Shown here: positions 54,906 through 64,000 of the stretch, piece by piece | Numbering within the stretch: the first letter of the stretch is position 1 | How the letters are laid out: the number at the start of each line of letters is the position of its first letter | Assembly: GCA_020137815.1 (NCBI GenBank) | Contig: CM035358.1 | Span: 4,299,614 to 4,363,613 of the forward strand | Length of the DNA stretch: 64,000 nucleotides | Direction of reading: 5' to 3' | Origin: Hormiphora californensis | Lineage: Eukaryota; Ctenophora; Tentaculata; Cydippida; Pleurobrachiidae | Position numbers and translations under genes: made by a program | The notes under the pieces: generated by a model | What the model was told of the DNA's origin: nothing | Seen by the model: the letters and a program-made list of their open reading frames with translations, nothing else | Database searches by the model: none

Positions 54906-55989
54906 AGCTATCTTTCTTTCTCTCTAATTCTGCCTCTCGCTTCCAAACATACATTTCTTTATCTATCCCATGTCCCCACTGGAAAGTCCCCATTCTGATT
55001 TTAACCTGATACTAAACCCTACTTTCCTGTCAGGTTTGTTACCTTGTTTGTTCAAATAAGGCAAGTCTTACCAACATCTTGCCCGAAATCCTGGATGAAG
55101 AAGATGAGGATTAAGAAGATGTTCGTTATGACATAACTTATGTTCAGTTCAACAAGTTAGTAAAATAAATGAATAATAAAGTTTCCACTGGCCGTGTCAC
55201 AATGTCACAAAAGACATTACACAACCCTCTCCTGTCTCCTGACCGGGCCAAGGGAGGAGGGTGGGGGTGAGGGAGACTATGTGGGAGGTTGGGGTAAGGG
55301 GGTTATGAGGTTCGAGCGAGATTAGGGAGATTAGTAAGTTGAGAACATGAATCATGCTGCCAGACCAATCCCAAGGAACCGAAACAAACCCCGCAACACC
55401 AACCTCCACACCTAACAGCAACCTCCCCACCTAACTACTTACAGCACCTAAACCTAACAGCGCCTTGCCTTGTTCGACCCTTCCTAAAATTTGTTTTGTT
55501 CAAACCTTTTGGGGAGGGAGGGTCGAACAAGGCAACCTAAAATAAGATAAAATAAAAACGGTTTGAACAAAACAACCAGCACTCACACCTAACGGGGTGA
55601 GGGGGTAAGGAGGGGATAAGAGAATGTGTGGGTTAGGAGGGAGTGAGAGATTAGGTGGGGGTTATGAATTATGATGTATTTGGGAGGCTAGGTAGGTCAT
55701 GACCAAATATGGGCATATCACGTGATGGAGAGAGGGAGAAAGTGTGTGTATGTGTGTGTGTCTGTGTCTATGTGTGTGCACTGCACACACATACACACAT
55801 ACACACATACACACGCACATACACTGCACACTGTGCAGTGTATGTGCGTGTGTGAGACACGGTTTGACACGTGTGTGTGTGTACTGTGTGTAAATTTAAT
55901 GTGCTGTATGTTCAATAGATCCCCCGAACCACCAAAAAAGGGTTGACCATTCAACTCCGTGGGGGGGGGGGGGGGGTGTATAATTGGGT

Positions 55990-56575
55990 CTAATTGATCT
56001 GAACTCTGAGGAGCATCTAGCAGGGTCTGGGGGTATCTAGCTAGATCTACTACTAGATCTAGTAGGGTCTGAGGGGTGTCTAGTTGGGTCTGGGGCATCT
56101 AGCTAGATCTACTACTAGATCTAGTAGGGTCTGAGGGGTGTCTAATTGGGTCTGGGGCATCTAGCTAGATCTACTAATAGATCTAGTAGGGTCTGAGGGG
56201 TGTCTAGTCGGGTCTGGGGCATCTAGCTAGATCTACTACTAGATCTAGTAGGGTCTGAGGGGTGTCTAATTGGGTCTGGGGGTATCTAGCTAGATCTACT
56301 ACTAGATCTAGTAGGGTCTGAGGAGCATCTAGCAGGGTCTGGGGCATCTAGCTAGATCTACTACTAGATCTAGTAGGGTCTGAGGGGTGTCTAATTGGGT
56401 CTGGGGCATCTAGCTAGATCTACTAATAGATCTAGTAGGGTCTGAGGGGTACCTAGTAGGCTCTGAGAGGTATCTAAAGTGGTCTAAGGGGTATTTAGCA
56501 GGGTCTGAGGGGCATTTGTTGAGGTCTGAGGGGTATCTTGCAGTGTCTGAAGGATATCTAGCTGAAATACCCTGT
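55990..56575. repeat. About 62-bp minisatellite with ATCTAGCTAGATCTAC core
   Basis: About eight units of CATCTAGCTAGATCTACTAC, TAGATCTAGTAGGGTCTGAG, GGGTGTCTAATTGGGTCTGG, decaying to the right. It forms the loop of the foldback composite. Confidence 0.9.
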
Positions 56576-56845
56576 TAGTGTTAGGATCAATTAGGCCAAA
56601 TGATGACACCCCCCCCCCCCACGGAGTTGAGTGGTAAAATCTTTTTTCATGGTTCGGGAAACCTATTGGGACATTTTAGTGAAGGAATTAGCTTTCCCAT
56701 ATAATCTTCCCCACTCCCTCCTAACCTTCAACAAAATCCCCATCGCCCCCAACCTCCCGGTCAGGAGAGGGTTGTGAGAAAATGCTGCTGATTTTTACCA
56801 TCTCACGACCAGTGGAAACTTATTGTTCATTATTGGGGGGGGGGG

Positions 56846-57118
56846 GGACACACGTAACATTTAACGTGCACAAAAAGATTTCTGCACATGTAAAAAAGTG
56901 TTATAAAGTGTTACAAAATGTTATAAAGTGTTACAAATTGTTACAAAGTGTTGCAAATTGTTACAAAATGTACATTGCAACACTTTGTAACACAGTGTAA
57001 CACAGTGTAACACTATGTAACACTTTGTAACACTTTGTAACACTATGTAACACTTTGTAACACTTTCTATCATGTAACGTGCACAAAAAGTTTTCTGCAC
57101 ATGTTACGTGTGACCCCC
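56846..57118. mobile_element. Inverted-repeat insertion within the right foldback arm
   Basis: Termini GGGACACACGTAACAT and ATGTTACGTGTGACCC. Inside, TTACAAAGTG-type 10-12 bp repeats are in one orientation to about 56965 and in the opposite orientation after it. Absent from the left arm, so younger than the composite. Confidence 0.75.
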
Positions 57119-57260
57119 TCCCTTTATTTTACTAACTTGTTGAACTGAACCGTCCAGTCAATAAGTTCCTCATCTTCTTGATCCAGGATTTCGAGCAAGA
57201 TTTTGGTAACACTTGCCTTATTTGAACAAAACACTACCTGAGAGATAGAGAGAGAGAGGG

Positions 57261-57295
<35 letters not shown>

Positions 57296-58557
57296 AGGAT
57301 ATGTTACGCTTGCAGCGATTTGATGTTTTGTTTTGTGCACGGGGAGAGAAGGCAAATCTTGTTTTAACGGAAGGCAAATCTTGTTTTATTTGCTGTATAC
57401 CAATGCAAATGTTTACTAAAAAACATTAGTATTGCATGGATTATGGATGAAGGGTGATTTTTAGTTTTTAATGTCGGATTTTTTGAAGTTGTCACCCCCT
57501 TTTCGTGTGTGGAATGTTTTTTTCGCGTCACATCACATGTTGTTTTGTTCAAACCGGGGCGCGGGGAGGGTCGAACAAGGCAAATCACATGTTAATTAAC
57601 GTGTGTGTGTGTGCGTCAAAATAAATTGATAATTTCCTGCGCGGTCATTTGGGGGGTGACTGTGACAACTTCAAAAAATCGACTTTAGGGTTGTAATAAC
57701 ACTTAACGACAATCATATGCTGCAAGGCAATAGAACTTGCAATAGAAAGAGAGAGAGAGAGAGATCCTCTGTTCAAGGGGTAGGAATCGTGTGGTGGGAA
57801 TATCAGATAGTATTGTCAGAAGTGGTATTAGTGCCGGTCCTCCTCTTTTTCTCGCTTATAAAGTTCCTCCGATGTCTCCTCACTAACGTAGATAGCATAA
57901 TAATGATAAACCAGTTTGTAAACATCTCTTCGATCCCAAAAGGAAGCTGGCTGCTTGGTGTATGATAATCTGAGCGATCTCATAACAATTAACAAATTTG
58001 TTGACTTGACGTAGGTTGTTAGGTGCCATCCATTACATCATCTAGTCATAACATTCCCACAGATAAGCATCCCACATCTTTTCGACATGAACTGACTAAT
58101 CTATTAGGTGATATAAATCATTAGGATATAAATAATCAGGATATAACATAATAAACCGTGGGGTGCGGGGACTGGGGAGGGAGGGTCGAACGGTAAGTGG
58201 TAAATACTTGTTTTGTTTGTGGCGCGAAGAAAGATAGATTTGTTTGTCTTGTTTGTGGCGCCACTTAACGATTTCATAGCTTGTTTTGTTCGCGGGAGAG
58301 ATCAGAGAACAATATCGAAAACGCCGAACAGCCAAAATTTGTTTGTTCAAACACGTGGGGATAGAGCCACACAAGCGTTACGCTCTTGAAATTTCATTGC
58401 AATCGCGAGGGTGATAGCACCACTTAAAGTCCGTTTCAAGCGACTTGACCCGTAATTCTTGGAATTTGGCGCATTGCGTGTGTATTTACAAAGGGGAAAT
58501 CCTGAATTTCCAGGAATCTCAGGTCAAGTCGTTTGAAACGCACTTAAAACTTCGGGA

Positions 58558-58660
58558 CGAAAAGGAAAAACGCGAAACAAAAAAAAGTAAAAACGCGAAA
58601 CAAAAAAAACGCGAAACAAAAAAAAACGCGAAACAAAAAAACGCGAAACAAAAAAGCATG
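58558..58660. repeat. AACGCGAAACAAAAAA short tandem repeat
   Basis: Six or so units of AAACGCGAAACAAAAAA. The overlapping open frame (KRETKK repeats) is repeat-derived. Confidence 0.85.
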
Positions 58661-58885
58661 GATGAAAAACGCGCACGGTTCTTTCAGTTTTTAGGGCGCG
58701 CGCAGCATTTTTGGCTTTGCTTGCGCGGCGTCTTATTTGCGCGTTACAAAATCAGTAAAACACAAAACCTTTTTTTTTTATAAAATAAAATAAAAAGGTT
58801 TGAACAAAACAAGGGGTGACATAGAACTAAGAAAAGTGCGAATGGCCTAATTGAGACGACAATAAATTATGGTGCCTTACGCCTT

Positions 58886-60305
58886 TTAACCCTTTGAGGA
58901 CCATAACGATTGGCCGAACAGAATTTTCTAATTTTTTGTGGAATTGTTAAGGAGAATATTCTAAGATTATACGAAAAAGGTTTTACTGAAATCGGGTTTT
59001 TACTTTTTGTGTTATGACATGGGTCATATATGACCCAGTGGTACTTATATGGTACAAAAGGGTATGAGACGTCCTGTGTGAGCTATAATGTTATCAGGGA
59101 CATAAAAACCGGCTCATTGGTGTACTATAAGGCACGACTTCGCTGTTACAACCGGAATTTTGCTTCGCAGACGGTTATTTTCACATATGTGGGTCATATA
59201 TGACCCAGTGGGTCGTTTAGAGAAAAATTCAATGATATTGCCAAAAACTACTGAGTTTTCCCATAATACCTAATTTGAATGGGTATACAATCACTATATA
59301 TAGTATATTAATAAATGATAATAACTTTGAAATGCATATTTTGTGTTGAAATAGCGAAACTCAGTAGTTTTCGACAATATCATTGAAATTTTCCCAAACG
59401 ACCCACTGGGTCATATATGACCCACATCAGTAAGAAAACCGTCTGAGAAGTAACATTCCGGTTGTAACAGTCTATTCGTACCTAATGGGTGTACCAGAGG
59501 CACGACTACACTGTTACTACCGGAATATTACTTCTCAGACGGTTTTTTTACTGATGTGGGTCATATATGACCCAGTGGGTCGTTTGGGAAAATTTCAATG
59601 TATGCCGCGAAAACTACTGAGTTTCGCTATTTCAACACAAAATATGCAATTCAAAGTTATTATCATTTATTAATATACTATAATTAGTGATTGTAAACCA
59701 TTCAAATTAGGTATTATGGGAAAAATCAGTAGTTTTTGGCAATATCATTGAATTTTTCCCTAAACGACCCACTGGGTCATATATGACCCACATATGTGAA
59801 AATAACCGTCTGCGAAGTAAAATTCCGGTTGTAACAGTTTAGTCATGCCTCTAGTACACCAATGAGCCGGGTTTTATGTCCCTGATAACAGTATAGCTCA
59901 CACAGGACGTCTCCAACCTTTTTGTACCATATAAGTACCACTGGGTCATATATGACCCAAATTTTGAAATCGCTATAGCTCAGTCAATTTTTGATATTTT
60001 TTGATGCGGCTTTTTTCTTGCAGTTCGAGTTGGTCTTCTTCTAAAGTGTTTAAAATTATAGAAAATTCGTAGGAGGCGTTTAGAAATGGAATCAAAAATT
60101 AAAAAATGACCAAAATGAACATTATTTGGACCCAATTATCTAAACCTAAACATCAATGATTGCGGATGAAACTTGGATTTTTAGGCAGAGAAATGTCTAA
60201 ACTATTGTTTAGGCTTTTGTTTGGGCTCAAAAGTTAATCCTGAAGCTGGGAAATCAGTCTTTAGTGAACTGGGTCATATATGGCCTGTGGTCCTCAAAGG
60301 GTTAA
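58886..60305. mobile_element. 1.4-kb palindromic element with TTAA flanks, piggyBac-like termini
   Basis: The left end TTAACCCTTTGAGGACCA and right end TGGTCCTCAAAGGGTTAA are inverse, with TTAA on both outer sides (58886-58889, 60302-60305). The body is a long imperfect palindrome centred near 59490. It contains six copies of the self-complementary GGGTCATATATGACCC (near 59021, 59187, 59408, 59558, 59776 and 59944). TTAA duplication with CCCT ends fits the piggyBac superfamily. No transposase ORF; the open frame at 59485-59673 lies in the palindrome. Confidence 0.8.
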
Positions 60306-60421
60306 CACACATTCCCACATCAAATGATGTCGAGACTGAATGATTTATCCTTTTCAGATCTGTCAATTTTAATTGATTAAGTACCATTATATCGTTGTTT
60401 ATCTTGTTAATTACTTTTCAG

Positions 60422-63400
60422 ATGACCTGGATACGAGATTTCCGGGATTTTGCGGGCGATACAAGCGCCCACGGAGTTAAGAACATATTCGAAGGACCAA
60501 CAAAGGTACAAAGATCGGTTGACGAATCAAGTACACTTTATTACTATACATAGTTACTTGACGGCACTGTTAGTTATGGCCGACTGCACTAACAAAAACC
60601 ATAACCTCAGCTGCTCAAGTTGATATTCCTTATTTGTTGGATCATCTGCTCAGTGTACGCAACCTATGTGATCATGAACTCAATCATAACCTTCATCAAC
60701 CGACCAACAGGTAACTAGGGGGCGTAACTAGGGGGTGTAACTAGGGGGCGTAACTAGGGGGACCAACAGGTAACTAGGGGGTGTAACTAGGGGGACCAGG
60801 GGGGTTAATTTTACCGACTCAACCACTACCAAGCAATACACTAACAACTAAAAACTAACAACAACCCGGTGGTAACTATGGTGCTGAGTCCCTAACAACA
60901 ACCCGGTTGTAACTATGGTGCTGAGTCCCTAACAACAACAAATTCCAGGAACAAAGTTTACCTTCCTCGTGGAGAACGAACAGAGAAAGCTGGGAAAACC
61001 TGCTGTTGTCCCCATGCCAACCATTTCCGTGTGCTCGCACAACAAGGTACATGTCGAGTATTAAAAAACTAAGATTTAGCAAAACTAAAACTCAATATGT
61101 ATAAAGAATCCTAGGTACATAGTACTTTTGGACAGCTTGAACTGGCATTGAAAAAACTCCATGCTAAAATTTAATTGAGCAATTATTGATAATTCTTTAT
61201 TAGGACAAATGATAATCTTGAAAGGGCCTGTCTGTTTCCAGGTGAAGAAGTCCTTTCTGATGAGGAAGGGAAACGAGCAGCTGAGAGATATCTACCATAC
61301 TTTAGAAAAATATGATAAAGGAGAGGCGGCAGAACTAGCTGTAAACCTTACTCGTGAAGAATTCGCTGAAGTGTAAGTAAGGGGATCAAAAATATTCATC
61401 ACACATGAAACACTTATATACCCTGACTACTACACCGTTACCATGACTACTACACCGTTACCATGACTACTACACCGTTACCATGACTGACTACACCGTT
61501 ACCATGACTACTACACCGTTACCATGACTACTACACCGTTACCATGACTACTACATAGTACCCCGTTACCATGACTACTACACCGTTACCATGACTACTA
61601 CACCGTTACCATGACTACTTTACAGGAGGGATATGAGGTACGAGGACCTCCTGGCAGCGGGCTCCATTAGCAGTGACCGATTACTCATGTGCCAGCAACG
61701 ATCAAGAAACTGCCGTGATCTTGCAGCATTCAGTCAAACCCCCGTTTTTACCAGGGTAAATGCAGGGTGTCCCATATATATTCTATGGGTCGGTTGGCGA
61801 GCTGTCACGCTGTAGATTCCACAACTTTATAATGTGCTATGCCGTCTAGTATACCCATGTGGTATGAGACTTGATACGATTCAGCTTATTACCCCAAAAA
61901 AAGAGAAGAAGAAAATTATCGATCACAATTATTCTATAGAGCCAATACTCTATTTTTGTCCAAACGTGCAGGGAATGAGGGTGGAACAAGCTCCAACACA
62001 ATATTATTTCAGGAAAACTCAATAACAGGAACATGTTTCCGAATCAACCCGATGGGAACACTAAATGCGCTCATGGGCGACTACGGAGCCTTGCAACTCC
62101 GGTTCTGGGCGGACGTCCAGGACTACAGTAAAGCAGCAAAAAACAGCCCATACCACGGGTTCACTGTGGCATTCCACGATAGGGACAGCTACGGGTCAAC
62201 ACTTAGCTCGGGGTACCTGATGAGCCCGGGTAGTTACTACAAGGTGGACCTGAGAATGCGAAAGGTACGGCGTGTATCCGTCATTGTATTGGGGGAATGA
62301 GCCATTCGAATTAAGTTATTCTGTGGTGACAATGTCACAGCTTCATAAGCCACATTGTTTTCCTGCTTAATATTCAGCGCTGGGGGGGGGGGGGGGTTCA
62401 AGCCTTTCAGTTCATGATGCCAATATAATGGGGGAAAACAGTCGTGACTGAATTCCTCAGATTCAGGCCAGGGCCTGAGGTCTCCCACCTATTCTTGGCT
62501 ATTCCCTGAAAATTACCCTCAGATCTCAGGGGTAAATAGCAAAAACGAAAAGTGACCTGAAACTGAGATTCAGGCACGACTGTTTTCCCTCTGAATGTAT
62601 TTATTTCCAATCGGCACGTGATCAACAAACAAGATAGATAATATCTTCCCTCGCTTCATTCTCACATTTCTCTCTTTTCACACACAACTTGTACCTTCAG
62701 GAATCTAGGGAGCCCCCTCCGAGCGGTCACTGCGATGATTCTCAACCATTCACCACTTATGGAAATTATTCTGAGGGAGCATGCATCATGGAGTGCAAAG
62801 ACAAGTAAGTTGCACTTTACACGTTATGCATCATGGAGTGCAAAGACAAGTAAGTTGCACTTTACACATCATTTTAATTCCTGCAGTAGTATAGATAAGA
62901 GAGTAGTATAGATAAGAGAGTAGTATAGATAAGAGATTAACATTGTAATCTCTATACCACTGAGCGAGGTACCATCATAATAGGAGGTAGATTTGTCTGG
63001 TGAAAAAAGCAATGAATTCATTTTTAGTAACATTTCACATTTACATGTCGGTATTATGACATTATTATCATACCCGACACTCTTAGAAGAAGAAGAAGAA
63101 TGTCGGTATTTTACTCTTTTCTCTCTTTAGGGTTCTGAATGACACGTGTGGCTGTGTTAACGTCGTCCCACCAATTAACACCCTCAATTACACTTCCTGC
63201 ACCCTCCAACAGTGGTCCAGCTGTGGACTGAAAACATATCTCGATTGGTGTAAGTCAGGAACCGACCGACACAAGTAAACAACCAATCAGAACTCATGAT
63301 CCACACTATTCCCTGCAGATAAAACTGTACATGATCCACTGCACTTCCCCCCAGATAAAAACTATACAATATGATCCACACTTCCCCAGGTCTAAAAACT

Positions 63401-64000
63401 ATAAACATACACTTCCCTGCAGATAAAAACTATACCAACCCTGATACGGAAAACGAGCTGCCGAGTGAGACCATGTGCAGATGTCATCTTCCTTGCACGG
63501 AAACAAACTACGAAGCCAAGGTATGAGCTTTTTGCTGTACAGTGTTTTCACCGCGTACATTGACCTATTAGAATCTTGAAACTAAATTCTTATATATGGC
63601 TGTCTTTTATCCGCAATGCATCAAGTGGACAAGCGATCTAGATACCTTACTCTCGTTTTTTAAGAAACGCTTTAGTAAGAAACTTTTTTATAAGAAACTT
63701 TTCAATTGTAAATCACACAATTCAGAGACACCACAACAAAATAGAACACCCCTAACTTGTTTAGTTTCTTGATAAAGGAGAAATTCTTTTTGTTTTTGGA
63801 TTGCTTACACCAGTAGTTTCCTAGAAAAAAAGTTTCTTATTTAAAAGTTTCTTGAAATATGCGAGCTTAATTAACGAGAGTAAGGTATACATATGTATAT
63901 CGAGCCTCAAATCATTAACCTAGTACCGCTATTGACCAAATGTTTCTCTCATATATATCCAGGTAAGCAGTTCAGATATCCCTATGTCGTATGCAGAAAA
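60422..64000 (+). CDS. DEG/ENaC (ASIC-type) sodium channel subunit, 3' end beyond window
   Basis: Predicted exons: 60422-60505, 60611-60710, 60949-61046, 61242-61372, 61626-61755, 62013-62264, 62701-62804, 63131-63249, 63423-63520 and 63963-64000 (cut). All are GT-AG and in frame, giving about 384 residues. Seen: FRDFAGDTSAHGV with the family His-Gly gating motif; a hydrophobic TM1 from residue 29; VPMPTISVCSHNK, the start of the extracellular domain; PVFTR; CFRINPMGT; FHDRDSYGS; then a cysteine-rich part (ACIMECKDK, TCGCVNVVPP, SCTLQQWSSC, CRCHLPCTETNYEAK) that matches the channel order. TM2 and the selectivity filter lie beyond the window. Only eight or so residues precede FRDF, so the ATG at 60422 (which follows a TTTTCAG acceptor) is probably internal and an upstream exon is expected. 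The gene is a plasma-membrane cation channel subunit; the gating stimulus is unknown. Confidence 0.9.
60711..60790 (+). repeat. Donor-containing tandem repeat after DEG/ENaC exon 2
   Basis: The intron opens GTAACTAGGGGGCGTAACTA and repeats this 11-12 bp unit several times. At 60760-60775 the exon end itself is copied (GGACCAACAGGTAACTAGGG), giving a second donor identical to the true one. Confidence 0.8.
61418..61620. repeat. About 21-bp minisatellite in a DEG/ENaC intron
   Basis: Units CCATGACTACTACACCGTTA, about ten copies, running up to the exon acceptor at 61625, where the last unit changes to GACTACTTTACAG. Confidence 0.92.
62430..62591. mobile_element. Foldback MITE (ACAGTCGTG family), full copy
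   Basis: Termini GGGGGAAAACAGTCGTG and CACGACTGTTTTCCCT with inner arms ATTCAGGCC... and CTCAGATT. It lies in the DEG/ENaC intron before the exon at 62701. Confidence 0.75.
62780..62866 (+). repeat. Tandem copy of a DEG/ENaC exon end with donor
   Basis: GCATCATGGAGTGCAAAGAC, then AAGTAAGTTGCACTTTACAC, occurs twice in direct succession (about 44 bp apart). The first copy is the exon 7 end; the second gives an identical 5' splice site downstream. Confidence 0.9.
63256..63295. mobile_element. hAT-like MITE fragment, copy 6
   Basis: The left 40 bp of the 109-bp element (CAGGAACCGACCGACACAAG onward) begin 6 nt inside the intron, directly after the donor GTAAGT of the exon ending at 63249. Confidence 0.8.
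63310..63425 (+). repeat. Tandem copies of the DEG/ENaC exon 9 acceptor
   Basis: Four CCCTGCAGATAAAA / CCCCCAGATAAAAACTATA / CCCCAGGTCTAAAAACTATA / CCCTGCAGATAAAAACTATA copies, about 35-40 bp apart; the last is the real acceptor (exon from 63423). Each includes the pyrimidine-AG and the first exon bases. Confidence 0.87.

Larger units (their letters stand above)
55047..57232. mobile_element. 2.2-kb nested foldback composite
   Basis: The outer arms TTTGTTCAAATAAGGCAAGT (55047 onward) and its complement (ending 57232) match over about 120 nt, including AAATCCTGGAT.AAGAAGATGAGG and TTCAACAAGTTAGTAAAATAAA. Further matches inside are AAGTTTCCACTGG.CGTG and ACAACCCTCTCCTG. At the core, a second inverted pair (CCCGAACCA ... 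CAACTCCGTGGGGG; about 55922-55976 and 56608-56662) brackets a minisatellite. A separate inverted-repeat element (56846-57118) has inserted in the right arm only. In one frame the right arm (minus) reads LLEILDQEDEELIDWTVQFN followed by KLVK and a stop, perhaps a relic of a transposase C terminus. Confidence 0.75.

Noticed and set aside
61956-62012. Earlier acceptor for the DEG/ENaC exon at the GTGCAG ending near 61971
   Set aside because: From phase 0 it reaches a stop within 20 codons. The acceptor ending at 62012 keeps the frame through CFRINPMGT.

Overview
This is a nuclear window from an animal. It holds spliced genes with GT-AG introns, a class A GPCR, a DEG/ENaC (ASIC-type) channel, metazoan-type tRNA-Glu genes, a Ty3/Gypsy retroelement and many short inverted-repeat transposons and minisatellites. 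The species cannot be named from sequence alone. The secreted protein family and the compact exons would suit an early-branching marine invertebrate, but that is inference.

Layout. Three paralogues of one secreted protein family dominate the left half. All have a signal peptide followed by DVYxxxPRGSNNR at the predicted mature N terminus. Gene C (minus, 1-5450) has ten exons visible and runs off the left edge. Gene A (plus, 9420-20219) has 16 exons and 693 aa. Gene B (plus, 21072-35645) has 16 exons and 707 aa. C and A are divergent across a 4 kb minisatellite-rich interval; A and B are tandem. I assembled all three by matching exons between paralogues, and every junction keeps the reading frame. 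An intronless GPCR gene (22272-23216) sits inside intron 1 of gene B. Three tandem tRNA-Glu(CTC) genes sit inside intron 3 of gene A.

The middle (35.6-60.4 kb) is mostly transposable elements: a truncated Gypsy pol ORF (37483-40787, minus), a small element with two identical 289-bp terminal direct repeats, MITEs, a 52-bp minisatellite, foldback elements and a 1.4 kb TTAA-flanked palindromic element. One orphan coding-looking exon (42743-42970) lies there and could be the 5' exon of the next gene. The right end (60422-64000) carries the first ten recognisable exons of a DEG/ENaC channel, cut by the window edge before TM2.

Most unusual signal. Splice junctions in this window are hot spots for rearrangement. 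In all four spliced genes, one or more exon-intron borders (exon end plus 5' splice site, or 3' splice site plus exon start) have been copied in tandem, from two to about nine times, giving minisatellites that carry extra splice sites. Independently, a 109-bp MITE with 8-bp target duplications lies at or within 8 nt of a 5' splice site in three of its six copies here, and a 3.55 kb foldback element begins 7 nt inside an intron. One MITE copy supplies the 5' splice site itself. The family, the genes and the splice coordinates are predictions from sequence and would be settled by RNA reads.
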